DNA of 64,000 nucleotides from Aliikangiella marina (GCF_007004765.1 NZ_VIKR01000002.1:62001-126000), one strand, 5' to 3'. Positions 40,332-50,323 are shown, counted from the stretch's first letter. Notes: generated by a model from the sequence alone, not told the origin. A program made the numbers and translations.

Positions 40332-40788
40332 AAAAGGCCTTGGTTATACCCAACAGCAATGGACAAACCTGATCATATTTGTGATTAGTGCTTTGGTTTT
40401 GTTGTTTTTGTTTATCGGTAAAATTATGGAAAAGAATATCGATGAACAAACTGATCGTGTCGTAGAGCTGGTGCGTATAGATTTTGGTGGCCTCGAAATA
40501 TGGCGCGAGCAACAAAATTGGTTATCGAGTAGCGCTCAGTTGCAGGCCGTTGAAATTCAAGCCATAGCTGATCGTTGGCAGAGTTTAGTGAATAAACCTG
40601 GTGAGACCTATCAATCATTACCGTCCGGCGGAAGAACTGTCTTGTTATATTTTTCGACAGTCGCTCAGCCAGTGGTATGCAAAGTGATTAATCGTAAAGG
40701 TTCACTGTTAATCGCGTTTATCACCACCCAACAATTAATAGAATTACCTTCAGCTGAGCGAAGTTTATATTTTCCAGAAGTCAGTTAA
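40324..40788 (+). CDS. Small single-pass membrane protein of the ABC/GldG-like operon
   Basis: This 154-residue protein has a membrane helix at about 14-33 (LIIFVISALVLLFLFIG) and a mixed alpha/beta extracytoplasmic region. I do not recognise its family; DUF4340-like proteins occupy this place in related clusters, but this one is much shorter. The start ATG overlaps the permease stop and is preceded by CGGAGG, so translation is coupled. It ends two bases before mutM. Confidence 0.65.
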   Translation: MPRKGLGYTQQQWTNLIIFVISALVLLFLFIGKIMEKNIDEQTDRVVELVRIDFGGLEIWREQQNWLSSSAQLQAVEIQAIADRWQSLVNKPGETYQSLPSGGRTVLLYFSTVAQPVVCKVINRKGSLLIAFITTQQLIELPSAERSLYFPEVS

Positions 40789-40789
40789 T

Positions 40790-41602
40790 ATGCCAGAGTT
40801 ACCAGAAGTCGAAACAAGTGGACGCGGAATCGCACCACACTGTATTAATCAACAAATCAGTCAATTAATCATCCGTGAGAAAAAGCTTCGATGGCCGGTT
40901 GAATCATCGATGGCGCGAAAAGTGAATGGACAGACTATTCATAACATCTCTCGTCGCGGAAAGTATTTATTGTTGGAGATTGATATTGGGTATTTGATGA
41001 TTCATTTGGGAATGTCAGGTAGCTTGCGAGTTGTTGACGATAACCGCCCGGTTGAAAAACACGATCATATTGATATTTGTTTAGCTAATCAGAAAATCAT
41101 TCGTTATAACGATCCAAGACGGTTCGGAAGTTTTATTCTCAACAAACAAGGCTTAACGCATCCATTATTAGCAAAGTTAGGAGTTGAGCCGCTAACCGAC
41201 GATTTTGATGCGAATTATTTATTTTCGATATGTAAGAGTCGCAAGGTTGCGATCAAGCCGCTAATTATGAACAGCCATGTTGTCGTTGGCGTTGGAAACA
41301 TCTATGCGCAAGAATCTTTATTTCGCGCGGGAATTCATCCAAAAAGACCGGCGAATAAAGTATCAAAGGCTCGAATCGAGCGTCTTGTCGAAGAAATTAA
41401 GTTGGTGTTGGCTGAGGCGATCGAAGCAGGCGGTAGCAGCCTAAAGGATTTTACTGCAGCCGATGGAAAACCAGGATATTTTCAACACAATTTTCTTGTT
41501 TATGGCAGAGAGGGTGAACCTTGTCCTAGCTGTCAAAAGCCGCTGAAACAAAAGCAAATTGGACAAAGAACAACGGTGTATTGTGGAACCTGTCAACGCT
41601 AA
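40790..41602 (+). CDS. mutM: Formamidopyrimidine-DNA glycosylase MutM
   Basis: The 270-residue repair enzyme begins PELPEVE, with catalytic Pro2 and Glu3. It has the beta-hairpin lysine region (HLGMSGSLRV), the helix-two-turn-helix GVGNIYAQESLF, and the C-terminal zinc finger with CPSC and CGTC. It removes 8-oxoguanine and makes beta-delta elimination cuts. Confidence 0.97.
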   Translation: MPELPEVETSGRGIAPHCINQQISQLIIREKKLRWPVESSMARKVNGQTIHNISRRGKYLLLEIDIGYLMIHLGMSGSLRVVDDNRPVEKHDHIDICLANQKIIRYNDPRRFGSFILNKQGLTHPLLAKLGVEPLTDDFDANYLFSICKSRKVAIKPLIMNSHVVVGVGNIYAQESLFRAGIHPKRPANKVSKARIERLVEEIKLVLAEAIEAGGSSLKDFTAADGKPGYFQHNFLVYGREGEPCPSCQKPLKQKQIGQRTTVYCGTCQR

Positions 41603-42326
41603 CCAGTCTCCCAGTATCGTCATTTGCGGTCAGGGAAGAATTGGCGGCAGCTTGATCGATATTTTGCAATCGCAAAATATCGATTATCTAAGCGCGCGAC
41701 TTGATGTTGCTAGCGGCCTGTGTACCCGTCAACAAAATGATCCGCAACTTCCTCATGAAATCGACTTACTAGTGGTGTGTATTTCGGCGAGACATCGCGG
41801 CGGAGGAAAGTCGAGTTGGCAATGGAATAACATTTTTAATGGGCTTATCAAACAGATCGATGCTGGCGAGATTAGCGTTACCAGTCTAGTGATGGTGTCT
41901 TCTACCAGGGTCTATGAGGGTTATGATTGTGGTTTAATAAAGGCAAGTTCCGAAACACGTGCTTTGTCAGCTCAGGGGGAAGGCCTTGTTGCTGCGGAAT
42001 CCGCATTGATAAATTCTCCCATAAATACCTTGATTCTGCGCTGTTCTGGACTTTACGGCGCGCTATATCCCGTTTATCAGCCAATATTATTAAGTGGAAA
42101 AGATAAGCCTCGATTTGGCGTCGACGCTGACAAGGTTGTTGAACGATTGTTCCTTGTTGTGAAACAAGTTTTAACTCACCAATTTAAGCCAGGTATTGAG
42201 TTAATGACCAATGGAAACTTGTACTTTAAAGGCGAAGTCTTGACATGGCCAAGAGACAAAAAGCACATCGAAAATTTGGCTAGAACGCATCGGGTGCTGA
42301 TTAATTCATCAACGGTTGGGAAATAG
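41583..42326 (+). CDS. NAD(P)-binding epimerase-like protein (YeeZ type)
   Basis: The 247-residue Rossmann-fold protein has the nucleotide motif GQGRIGGSL near the start, a strand-end MVSSTRVYEG and LRCSGLYG, as in the extended SDR proteins related to E. coli YeeZ. Substrate is unknown. The start is uncertain: GTG at 41583 overlaps mutM by 20 bases, and TTG at 41559 is also open. It forms a unit with mutM and is followed by a strong terminator. Confidence 0.75.
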   Translation: MEPVNANQSPSIVICGQGRIGGSLIDILQSQNIDYLSARLDVASGLCTRQQNDPQLPHEIDLLVVCISARHRGGGKSSWQWNNIFNGLIKQIDAGEISVTSLVMVSSTRVYEGYDCGLIKASSETRALSAQGEGLVAAESALINSPINTLILRCSGLYGALYPVYQPILLSGKDKPRFGVDADKVVERLFLVVKQVLTHQFKPGIELMTNGNLYFKGEVLTWPRDKKHIENLARTHRVLINSSTVGK

Positions 42327-42368
42327 ACTCGGTATCAATGAGTTCAATGGTTACTCTTGGTATAAAAT

Positions 42369-42397
42369 AAAAAACCCAGCGATTGCTGGGTTTTTTT
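42369..42397. terminator. Bidirectional terminator between the epimerase-like gene and rpmG
   Basis: The stem CCCAGC/GCTGGG has loop GATT, six A on the left and seven T on the right. It ends both convergent transcripts. Confidence 0.92.
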
Positions 42398-42429
42398 AGG
42401 CTACTCGGTACACGAGCTAAAAAATCAAT

Positions 42430-42585
42430 CTATTTGATTTTTGCTTCTTTGTACATCACGTGCTTGCGTACAACTGGGTCGTACTTTTTGAATTCAAGCT
42501 TGTGAGGAGTGTTCTTTTTGTTTTTGTCTGTGGTGTAGAAATGTCCAGTACCAGCAGATGAAACTAATTTGATTTTATCGCGCAT
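42430..42585 (-). CDS. rpmG: 50S ribosomal protein L33
   Basis: This short gene encodes 51 residues starting [14 protein letters not shown] and ending YKEAKIK, an almost standard gammaproteobacterial L33. It has no zinc-binding cysteines. AGGAGA precedes the ATG. It lies 11 bases after rpmB and shares its transcript. Confidence 0.95.
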   Translation of the reverse strand: MRDKIKLVSSAGTGHFYTTDKNKKNTPHKLEFKKYDPVVRKHVMYKEAKIK

Positions 42586-42596
42586 GATGAGTCTCC

Positions 42597-42833
42597 TTAA
42601 ACCTTAACGCCATTTTGACGAATAGTTGCTAAAACTGCATCAATACCTTTTTTATCGATGATGCGCATACCTTTTGCAGAAACGCGAAGTTTTACAAAAC
42701 GGTTCTCACTCTCAACCCAAAAACGGTGAGTGTGAAGATTTGGCAAAAAACGGCGACGAGTGCGGTTTTTCGCGTGTGATACATTGTTTCCTGTTGCAGG
42801 TCTTTTACCTGTAACCTGACATACTCGTGACAT
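42597..42833 (-). CDS. rpmB: 50S ribosomal protein L28
   Basis: The 78-residue protein begins [12 protein letters not shown] and contains [12 protein letters not shown], the conserved core of L28. It is the zinc-independent form without CxxC pairs. First gene of rpmB-rpmG. Confidence 0.97.
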   Translation of the reverse strand: MSRVCQVTGKRPATGNNVSHAKNRTRRRFLPNLHTHRFWVESENRFVKLRVSAKGMRIIDKKGIDAVLATIRQNGVKV

Positions 42834-42922
42834 GGTATTAGCCTCTTAAAATACTCTTTAAAAACGGCAAAATATTGCTTAGAGAATCGCTCTATTGCCT
42901 TCCTGCCGCGGAAAGGGCGCAC

Positions 42923-42951
42923 TTTATACCAAATACCCGACCAGAATACAA
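42923..42951 (-). promoter_or_regulatory. Sigma-70-like promoter of rpmBG
   Basis: On the minus strand TTGTAT (42946-42951) and TATAAA (42923-42928) are 17 bases apart, about 90 bases before rpmB. Confidence 0.5.
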
Positions 42952-43006
42952 CTTTTTGCACAGAAAATTACCAATTCCTCGGCAATTTATCCCGAACACG
43001 GCAAAA

Positions 43007-43690
43007 TCAAAGATTCCCACGTTCAGCTAATGAGATAACTCGGTTTCCTGCAACGATTAAATGGTCGAGTAGCCTGACATCAATTAGTTTGAGCGCTTGT
43101 TTTATTGTTTGGGTGATTTCGATATCGCAAACCGATGGCTCAGCTACTCCCGAAGGGTGGTTGTGGGCAACTATCATTGCTGACGCGTTATGCGTGAGCG
43201 CTTGTTGTACAAGGACTCTGGGATGAACACTTGAAGCATTGACTGTCCCAAAAAATAGTTCATCGTAGTGGATTACTTGGTGTTGATTATCAAGGAATAA
43301 GGCGACAAACACCTCATTTACGCGGCCACATATCTTGGCCTGTAGATAGGTTTTTACTTGTCTTGGGTTGTCGATGACGTCTCCGGCAGTGACTTGCTCA
43401 TGCAAATATCGCTGGCCAAGCTCTAAACAAGCTTGAACCTGCAGATATTTAGCCTCTCCGATTCCCTTAAGCCTGCAGAAGCTGTTTAAATCAGCATTGA
43501 ATAGCTTTCTTAAACTGCCAAATTCATTTAACAAGTCTCTTGCCATCTCGATGGCGTTTTTACCTTGGATTCCAGATCTTAGAATTACCGCTAATAACTC
43601 CGAGTCAGAGAGCGATTTTGCACCGCGCAGTAAAAGCTTTTCTCTTGGTCTATCTTGCTCAGGGAGATGATTTATTGTTCCGGTGTTCAT
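43007..43690 (-). CDS. radC: RadC/YicR-family JAMM-domain protein
   Basis: The 227-residue protein has an N-terminal helix-hairpin-helix region (REKLLLRGAKSLSDSELLAVIL) and a C-terminal JAMM metalloprotease-like domain with HNHPSG and a downstream Asp. Despite the name, its role in DNA repair is doubtful. Position between rpmB and coaBC is the same as in E. coli. Divergent from coaBC across 291 bases with no clear promoter by eye. Confidence 0.95.
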   Translation of the reverse strand: MNTGTINHLPEQDRPREKLLLRGAKSLSDSELLAVILRSGIQGKNAIEMARDLLNEFGSLRKLFNADLNSFCRLKGIGEAKYLQVQACLELGQRYLHEQVTAGDVIDNPRQVKTYLQAKICGRVNEVFVALFLDNQHQVIHYDELFFGTVNASSVHPRVLVQQALTHNASAMIVAHNHPSGVAEPSVCDIEITQTIKQALKLIDVRLLDHLIVAGNRVISLAERGNL

Positions 43691-43981
43691 ATATTTTGAT
43701 GTTTCTCATTTTTTACGGCGCATTTTGGGTTAGATCTAGGTGATGGATGAGTGCGCAGATCATTTGTGGGTATTTGAATGAATTTTGGGTGAATAATTGA
43801 AGCCTGTCTGTAGGAGTTTCAATGAAAAAAGATTGAGAAATCACTCAAAAGGTCTGCTATCATTGCGTAAGTGAGTATTCACGCCGGTACTAAAATAATT
43901 AAACCACTTCAATCGTTTAAATTTACGACTAAAAATAAGATATTTAACATTAAGAGTTAAGATATAGGGTTTTCTATAGCT

Positions 43982-45190
43982 ATGCCTGCCGCTGTAAAAA
44001 AGAAGCTTGTTTTAGGAATAACTGGAGGTATCGCTGCCTACAAGTGCGCTGATTTAGTCCGCCGCTTGACTGAGCGAAATTTTGAAGTGCGTGTCGTTAT
44101 GACAAGCAGCGCCAAAGAATTTATTACCCCAATGACCCTGCAAGCTGTATCCGGTCATCCTGTTCACGATGATTTATTTGATCCTCAAATGGAAGCTGCA
44201 ATGGGTCATATAGAGCTTGCTAAATGGGCAGATTATATTCTGGTCGCACCTGCGACCGCCAATACCCTGGCGAAAATAGTACATGGAGATGCAGACAATT
44301 TATTACTCACGGTAATTTTAGCCTCGAGTGCGCCGCTGTTAATTGCACCAGCGATGAATCAACAAATGTGGGCCAATCAAACGACTCAGGATAATTTAAA
44401 GGCGCTTGAAAAGTCCGGTGCGACGATTCTTGGACCAGGAGAAGGAGAACAAGCCTGTGGTGATGTTGGCGCAGGGAGAATGCTGGAACCTCTTGATATC
44501 GCCCAACGCTTATACGCTTTAGCTGAGTGTGAAAAAAAACTGCAAAATAAAGTGGTTATGATTACTGCAGGGCCAACAGTAGAGGCAATCGATCCGGTTC
44601 GTTACATTTCAAATCATAGTTCTGGAAAAATGGGGTACGCGTTAGCTCGAGCTGCACAGTTGGAAGGTGCCGAAGTGAGATTAGTATCAGGGCCTGTCAG
44701 TTTGCGCGACCCGCACGGTGTGACTACTGTCCGAGTGACCAGCGCAAAACAGATGTTTGACTATGTTAAGTCCAATATTGCAGATGTTGATGTTTTTATC
44801 GGGTGTGCCGCGGTTGCCGACTACACACCTGTAGAAGTCGCGTCACAAAAAATCAAAAAGAATGATGATGAGATGACGCTGAAGCTAAAGCGAAATCCAG
44901 ATATCCTGGCTTGGGTTGGAGAACAACAAGCGACAAGATTTGTTGTTGGGTTTGCTGCAGAAAGCCAATCCCTCAAAGAGTTTGCATTAAAAAAGCTGCA
45001 AAAAAAGAAGCTTGATTTAATTTGCGCTAATGATATTAGCCAACAAGGGTTGGGGTTTAATAGTGATAACAACCAATTGTTGTTACTTTACCGCGATGGA
45101 CAAGAAAAATTATTAGATATTGCCACTAAAGATGCATTAGCCGCTGACATAATGCAGGAAATTGGCGAGCATCTTAAACAGCGTAGTTAG
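43982..45190 (+). CDS. coaBC: Bifunctional CoaBC (phosphopantothenoylcysteine synthetase/decarboxylase)
   Basis: The 402-residue flavoprotein has an N-terminal CoaC half with GITGGIAAYK, the catalytic-His segment MGHIELAKWAD and the PAMNQQMW motif. The CoaB half (about 190-400) has ITAGPTVEAIDPVRYISNHS and the lysine-rich KIKKNDDEMTLKLKRNPDIL. It performs two steps of coenzyme A synthesis. coaD, another CoA gene, lies 9 kb upstream. Confidence 0.97.
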   Translation: MPAAVKKKLVLGITGGIAAYKCADLVRRLTERNFEVRVVMTSSAKEFITPMTLQAVSGHPVHDDLFDPQMEAAMGHIELAKWADYILVAPATANTLAKIVHGDADNLLLTVILASSAPLLIAPAMNQQMWANQTTQDNLKALEKSGATILGPGEGEQACGDVGAGRMLEPLDIAQRLYALAECEKKLQNKVVMITAGPTVEAIDPVRYISNHSSGKMGYALARAAQLEGAEVRLVSGPVSLRDPHGVTTVRVTSAKQMFDYVKSNIADVDVFIGCAAVADYTPVEVASQKIKKNDDEMTLKLKRNPDILAWVGEQQATRFVVGFAAESQSLKEFALKKLQKKKLDLICANDISQQGLGFNSDNNQLLLLYRDGQEKLLDIATKDALAADIMQEIGEHLKQRS

Positions 45191-45319
45191 AACACGGTTT
45201 AGATTCAAATCGTTGAACCATTCGATTCGTTGTATTGATTTAAATTAATCGGTTGGCGGTCTGAATAAAACAGTCTTATTAGATCAAAAGACGGGAATAA
45301 ATAGGTTTGGAGACCAAAG

Positions 45320-47839
45320 GTGAAGATCAATAAAGATAAAGAAAAACAAAAGTTAAAAGCGAAAAAAAGTGCGCCAGTAAAAACGTTGCTAAGCTATTCA
45401 CTGCCTTACTTAGTTTTGTGCGTGCTAACGATCATTTTCGTCGCGATTATTCAATATTATTTGGTGGTAATTGCTCCGGCTGATGATAAAAACAGAACTT
45501 TTGTCAATGTGACTATGACTTCATATATGGAACTGGTTCTTAGCCGTCTGAATGGAATTAGTCTTACTGCTCAATCGGTTTTAAATGACCCTGCAACCAA
45601 ACATGTATTGAGAACTGGAACTCCCGAACAGTTTGCAGTTATTGAAGAAAATCTAAAAAGTCGACTCAATGATGTTGTTGGGGTAAGAATTCTTGATTCT
45701 GGTGTTCATGATGTTGATCCGAACTCTACGCCAGTGATCACCAATGTAACTTTGCAATTGATACGGCAGTTGAAGAATGCTGAAACGATTTTACCGGAGG
45801 CAATTAACTCTGGGGAAAAGAGTCAGCATGTTGCGGTAATTTTTAAAGTTGTTGGCACATCGAAAGTCGCCCTGATTGGTGTTGACTATGCCATTTTTGA
45901 GAAAGCATTGCCGCCAGAACGTCTGGTGCCAGGTTACTATGAATTTTTACAAAATTTCGCGAATCAAAACCGCTCGATAGTCTCAATTGGGAGCGCAACT
46001 TACAAAGTTGGTGAGCCCTTAGGCATTGCTAATGTCCCTAACACGCAATGGCGAATTGCTTACTGGCCAGCAGATCCTGATAAATTTAGCTCACGGGATG
46101 AGTTGTTGATCTTTTTTGGCGGTTTAACGCTTGTCATGTCGTTAGTGGGTATAGGCGGCTTTTTTGGACTGAGAAGTTTACAGACCAAAGTGAGAAGTGA
46201 TGCATCAAACCTTGTGAAATGGTTACTCGATAGTAAGAAAGAAAACAAACCTTTGGTGGTTAACGAGTACGATTTGCAGGTATTTCAAGATATGGCTCAA
46301 ACGTTGGTGAGAGAGGGCTTTTCATTGCAGTTAACAGCAACCGAAAGCACTGCTAGCAAAGGACCAGAAAAAGTCGCTGAAACCAAACCAGGCTCGTTAA
46401 TTGAAGCCTTGTCTTCAGGAAATGACGAAGCCTTAGAGCTGATTGACAATAGTTCTTCGCAGACATCTTCGATTTCACCGACGATATTTAGAGAATATGA
46501 CATTCGCGGCATAGTTGGGGATACTTTAAACGCTGAAGTTGTTAAAGATTTAGGTCGAGCTATCGGTAGTGAGGCTTTTGAGCGCGGTGAGCAAAGAGTT
46601 GTTATCGCCCGAGACGGGAGACTATCAGGTCCAGATTTGCTTGAAGCTTTAAAGCAAGGACTCGTAGAGTCTGGTCGCGACGTTATTGATATCGGTGAAG
46701 TGCCAACGCCATTATTGTATTTCGCAACAAATTACCTTGATGCAAGCAGTGGGGTAATGCTGACCGGTAGCCATAATCCGAAAGATTATAACGGACTTAA
46801 AATTGTTATCGCAGGACGTACCTTGTCAGGCGAAGAAATCCAAGCATTGAGAAAGCGTATTGAGACTGGAGACCTGGTAAAAGGTTCGGGAAGCAGTGAA
46901 TCGACTTCGGTAACTCAAGACTATATTAGTCAGGTAACTGGTGATGTTGCGCTAGCTCAACCGCTTAAAGTCGCTGTAGATTGTGGAAATGGCGTAGCAG
47001 GAAAAATTGCGCCGCAATTACTTCAAGCGCTCGGATGCGAAGTCATTGGATTGTATTGCAAGGTCGATGGTAATTTCCCTAACCATCACCCGGATCCCAG
47101 TAAACCAGAGAACCTCATCGAGTTAATCGAATTAGTGAAATCTGAGGAAGCCGATATCGGACTCGCTTTCGACGGAGACGGCGACCGCTTGGGCGTAATT
47201 GATTCAGAGGGCAATATCATTTGGCCTGATCGCCAGATGATGTTGTATTCGGTAGATGTATTGTCACGCAATCCAGGGGCCGACATTATTTATGATGTGA
47301 AGTGTTCTAAACATTTAGCGAAAGTCATTTCTGCCAATGGCGGCCACCCGATTATGTGGAAAACTGGACATTCGTTGGTAAAAGCAAAAATGCGAGAAAC
47401 CGGTGCGCTTCTCGCTGGAGAATGTAGTGGACATATATTCTTCAAAGAGCGTTGGTATGGATTTGACGATGCACTTTATACCGCCGCAAGATTGTTGGAA
47501 GTACTCGCTGCTGACACTCGTAAATCAGCCGAGATATTCAGAGCTTTCCCAATTAGCGAAGTAACGCCTGAAATCAATGTTCATATTGCAGACGAACGCA
47601 AGTTTGACTTTATCAAGCGATTATCAATGCAGGGTGCGTTTGGTGAAGGCAAGATGATTGATATCGACGGTGTTCGAGTGGAGTATGCTGATGGATGGGG
47701 GTTAGTGCGAGCGTCGAATACGACTCCCAATCTAGTTATTCGCTTCGAGGGAGACTCGCCACAAGTTATCGAGCGGATTAAGAAGATTTTTAAACAGCAG
47801 TTGATGATGGTTGATAGCAGCCTCAATTTAGACTTTTAG
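45320..47839 (+). CDS. algC: Phosphomannomutase/phosphoglucomutase AlgC with membrane N-terminus
   Basis: The 839-residue fusion-like protein has an N-terminal part (1-390) with two membrane helices (about 25-50 and 252-275) around an extracytoplasmic sensor-like domain. The phosphohexomutase (about 395-839) has the phosphoserine S484 in TGSHNP, the metal loop DGDGDR and the sugar-binding GECSGH. AlgC interconverts mannose or glucose 1- and 6-phosphates for LPS and exopolysaccharide. Long forms with this N-terminus are annotated in Pseudomonas. GTG start. No dut gene lies between coaBC and this gene. Confidence 0.92.
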   Translation: MKINKDKEKQKLKAKKSAPVKTLLSYSLPYLVLCVLTIIFVAIIQYYLVVIAPADDKNRTFVNVTMTSYMELVLSRLNGISLTAQSVLNDPATKHVLRTGTPEQFAVIEENLKSRLNDVVGVRILDSGVHDVDPNSTPVITNVTLQLIRQLKNAETILPEAINSGEKSQHVAVIFKVVGTSKVALIGVDYAIFEKALPPERLVPGYYEFLQNFANQNRSIVSIGSATYKVGEPLGIANVPNTQWRIAYWPADPDKFSSRDELLIFFGGLTLVMSLVGIGGFFGLRSLQTKVRSDASNLVKWLLDSKKENKPLVVNEYDLQVFQDMAQTLVREGFSLQLTATESTASKGPEKVAETKPGSLIEALSSGNDEALELIDNSSSQTSSISPTIFREYDIRGIVGDTLNAEVVKDLGRAIGSEAFERGEQRVVIARDGRLSGPDLLEALKQGLVESGRDVIDIGEVPTPLLYFATNYLDASSGVMLTGSHNPKDYNGLKIVIAGRTLSGEEIQALRKRIETGDLVKGSGSSESTSVTQDYISQVTGDVALAQPLKVAVDCGNGVAGKIAPQLLQALGCEVIGLYCKVDGNFPNHHPDPSKPENLIELIELVKSEEADIGLAFDGDGDRLGVIDSEGNIIWPDRQMMLYSVDVLSRNPGADIIYDVKCSKHLAKVISANGGHPIMWKTGHSLVKAKMRETGALLAGECSGHIFFKERWYGFDDALYTAARLLEVLAADTRKSAEIFRAFPISEVTPEINVHIADERKFDFIKRLSMQGAFGEGKMIDIDGVRVEYADGWGLVRASNTTPNLVIRFEGDSPQVIERIKKIFKQQLMMVDSSLNLDF

Positions 47840-47848
47840 GAGGCTGCC

Positions 47849-48439
47849 GTGGTCGACAAAAAAAACAGTAGAAAACAAGATATTTTGCAAAGTCTCGCTC
47901 ATATGTTAGAGACTGACTTATCCGCGAGAATAACAACAGCACGTCTAGCGAAAGAAGTTGGGGTTTCGGAAGCTGCTTTGTATCGTCACTTTCCAAGCAA
48001 AGCGAGAATGTATGAATCGTTACTAGATTTTTGTGAAGAAAGTATTTTTTCAAGAGTCAACAATATCAGTAGCAGCGATCAATCTAGCTTAGAAAAATGT
48101 AATTTGATTGCTTTGTTGGTGTTAAATTTTAGTCAGCGGAATGCGGGAATAAGTCGACTATTAACTGGAGAAGTTTTACTGGGTGAAACTGAACGCTTGA
48201 AGGATCGTGTTTCTCAACTGTTTGACCGCTTGGAGCTTCAGATTAAACAGGTGTTACGTAACCAAGCGGTTCAGGATGGGCAGTCAACAGTTGATTCGGC
48301 TGCAATGGCTAAACTGGTCACTTCGCTTATAGAAGGAAGAGTTCAGCAGTTTGTTCGCTCTAACTTTAAGATTGACCCGACTGCTAGTTGGGATACGCAA
48401 TGGCGAATTGTTAATCAAGGACTGGCTAGTTTAGTGTAA
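47849..48439 (+). CDS. slmA: Nucleoid occlusion factor SlmA
   Basis: The 196-residue TetR-fold protein has the helix-turn-helix TARLAKEVGVSEAALYRHFPSKARMYE at about 30-57. The FtsZ-contacting part resembles SlmA (LLVLNFSQRNAGISRLLTGE). It blocks FtsZ assembly over DNA. GTG start with a perfect AGGAGG seven bases upstream, nine bases after algC. Nearness to coaBC and pyrE matches E. coli. Confidence 0.93.
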   Translation: MVDKKNSRKQDILQSLAHMLETDLSARITTARLAKEVGVSEAALYRHFPSKARMYESLLDFCEESIFSRVNNISSSDQSSLEKCNLIALLVLNFSQRNAGISRLLTGEVLLGETERLKDRVSQLFDRLELQIKQVLRNQAVQDGQSTVDSAAMAKLVTSLIEGRVQQFVRSNFKIDPTASWDTQWRIVNQGLASLV

Positions 48440-48565
48440 TGATTCTAACCCGTTAGTGGTGCTGTTGAGTCGAGACACGAAATGAGTTAGTCGCGCCCAA
48501 TGGTTTGTTAATCGCACGAAACCATTGAATAGTAGGTTGGAATGCGCTCAGTGGAAGTGCGCCGG

Positions 48566-49534
48566 CTAGTCTAGCCGACGTTTCAAAAATGACAAATAGT
48601 TTTTGCGCAAGTTTTTGGCGACATCGCTGCGACATAAGTCGGCACCAATATCACTATCAGCACAGCTCACTTCTAGCACAATTTGGTTTTTGTTTTTAGG
48701 AGCCGGTATCCTTGAGAATGACAAAGCCACATCAGTATCTTTCTCTGGCTTGCTGGTCAGTATTAAGGTGTTGGTGATAATTTCTATCTGCCCTGATGCG
48801 TTATCTTTGGCATAAACTTGAGCAAGTTGCCATGCTTTTTGGCAGACGTTTAAGTCAGGACAGTCAAAGGTAATTGCTCGAGAGCCGTCATTATCGGCCT
48901 GTTCTTTTTTGAGCGTCATACGCAGTGACTCGAGCTCTTTGTATCTAACAATATCTCTTTCGTAGCGTTGCGCGACTTTAACTTTTTCTGCTTCTAGTAG
49001 CTGTGAGTTTTTGGTTGTACCGAGGATCTGCTCTTGAGTATCTTCGATGTCACGGCTGAGCACTTTTGGAATTTTTTGCCCCAAGCGTTCATGAGTCGCT
49101 GCTTGGCGTTGTTGATCTTCTAACTGTAATTTGAGCAAGTCTGACTTACTTCCTTGAATGCGAATTCGTTGCTCAAGCGCCAGTAGCTGGGCGTCACGAT
49201 TTCGAATGATGTCGCCCACTGAGCTAAATTGACGGAGTAGATCAGCGTCGGAGCGAATTTGTTGCTTCAAAGCATATTCTTCTTTTTTCTTTTCAAGCGC
49301 TTTGAGACGCTCTTCCTCTTCTTGCAACAAGGTTTTGCCAGGGCCGACCCGTTTTATAAGTTTGCCATTAGCATTAATGACATCATAACCAGAAGCGATC
49401 ATGTCGTTGGTGAGCTGATCTTTGACAACGACCCGTCCTTCCGCATTTTTAAATCGGTAAAATTGTTTCGCTTCTAACCCCGTTGCAACTAGGGAAATAA
49501 TAATTAAGATAATGATTTTATTGAATATTTTCAT
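48566..49534 (-). CDS. DUF4124 coiled-coil periplasmic protein
   Basis: The 322-residue exported protein has a signal peptide (cleavage about 22), then a DUF4124 segment (QFYRFKNAEGRVVVKDQL). A long Gln/Glu/Arg-rich coiled coil (about 70-210) and a C-terminal domain with four cysteines follow. Function is unknown. I chose the ATG at 49534; a GTG two codons upstream is also possible. It lies between slmA and pyrE, where E. coli has no gene. Confidence 0.75.
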   Translation of the reverse strand: MKIFNKIIILIIISLVATGLEAKQFYRFKNAEGRVVVKDQLTNDMIASGYDVINANGKLIKRVGPGKTLLQEEEERLKALEKKKEEYALKQQIRSDADLLRQFSSVGDIIRNRDAQLLALEQRIRIQGSKSDLLKLQLEDQQRQAATHERLGQKIPKVLSRDIEDTQEQILGTTKNSQLLEAEKVKVAQRYERDIVRYKELESLRMTLKKEQADNDGSRAITFDCPDLNVCQKAWQLAQVYAKDNASGQIEIITNTLILTSKPEKDTDVALSFSRIPAPKNKNQIVLEVSCADSDIGADLCRSDVAKNLRKNYLSFLKRRLD

Positions 49535-49593
49535 AGACACATCATAGCAAAAAATTGCTTAATAACCGAAATTATCGATAAATTAACCTGAAT

Positions 49594-50241
49594 TTAAGCT
49601 GAAATTCCATAACTTTGCCGGTAATCCGTCATAAGTTTGGAAAATTTTGATAGCGTTTTGTCTTCAGCAATATACTGCTGGAGGTCATTCAAAGTGATAA
49701 TAGCATAAACTGGTAATTTGTATTCTCTTTCGACTTCTTGGATAGCAGAGAGTTCACCTTGGCCTTTTTCTTGGCGGTCAAGCGCTATCAACACACCTGC
49801 TGGTGTAGCGCCTGCCTCTTGGATTATTTCAATTGATTCGCGGATTGCGGTCCCAGCAGTAATAACATCATCAACAATTAAAACTTTTCCTGCGAGTGGG
49901 GCGCCGACCAAATTCCCGCCTTCGCCGTGAGATTTGGCCTCTTTACGGTTGAAACAAAACCCCACATTGATTTGGTGATTGCTTGATAACGATGCTGCGG
50001 TGACCGTTGCCAATGGAATACCCTTGTACGCTGGACCAAAAACCATATCAAAGTCGGCCCCGGCGTCAACCAGTGTTTGAGCGTAGCAATCTCCGAGTGT
50101 TGCTAAATCGTTGCCCTGATTGAAATAGCCCGCGTTAAAGAAATAGGGACTGATGCGTCCTGATTTCAGGGTGAATTCACCAAATTGCAAGGCTTGCTTG
50201 TTGATTGCCATCTTGATGAAGGCATTTTTGATTTCGGACAT
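49594..50241 (-). CDS. pyrE: Orotate phosphoribosyltransferase PyrE
   Basis: The 215-residue enzyme has the PRPP-binding motif [14 protein letters not shown] and the catalytic flexible loop [23 protein letters not shown] at the start is the family signature. It makes OMP in pyrimidine synthesis. Confidence 0.97.
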   Translation of the reverse strand: MSEIKNAFIKMAINKQALQFGEFTLKSGRISPYFFNAGYFNQGNDLATLGDCYAQTLVDAGADFDMVFGPAYKGIPLATVTAASLSSNHQINVGFCFNRKEAKSHGEGGNLVGAPLAGKVLIVDDVITAGTAIRESIEIIQEAGATPAGVLIALDRQEKGQGELSAIQEVEREYKLPVYAIITLNDLQQYIAEDKTLSKFSKLMTDYRQSYGISA

Positions 50242-50323
50242 GTTTATTGTTTCTTACTCTGTGGAATTATGCGAAGTTTAACGAAACTTTCGACTCACGC
50301 CAAATGCTGAAGCGTATGAATTC

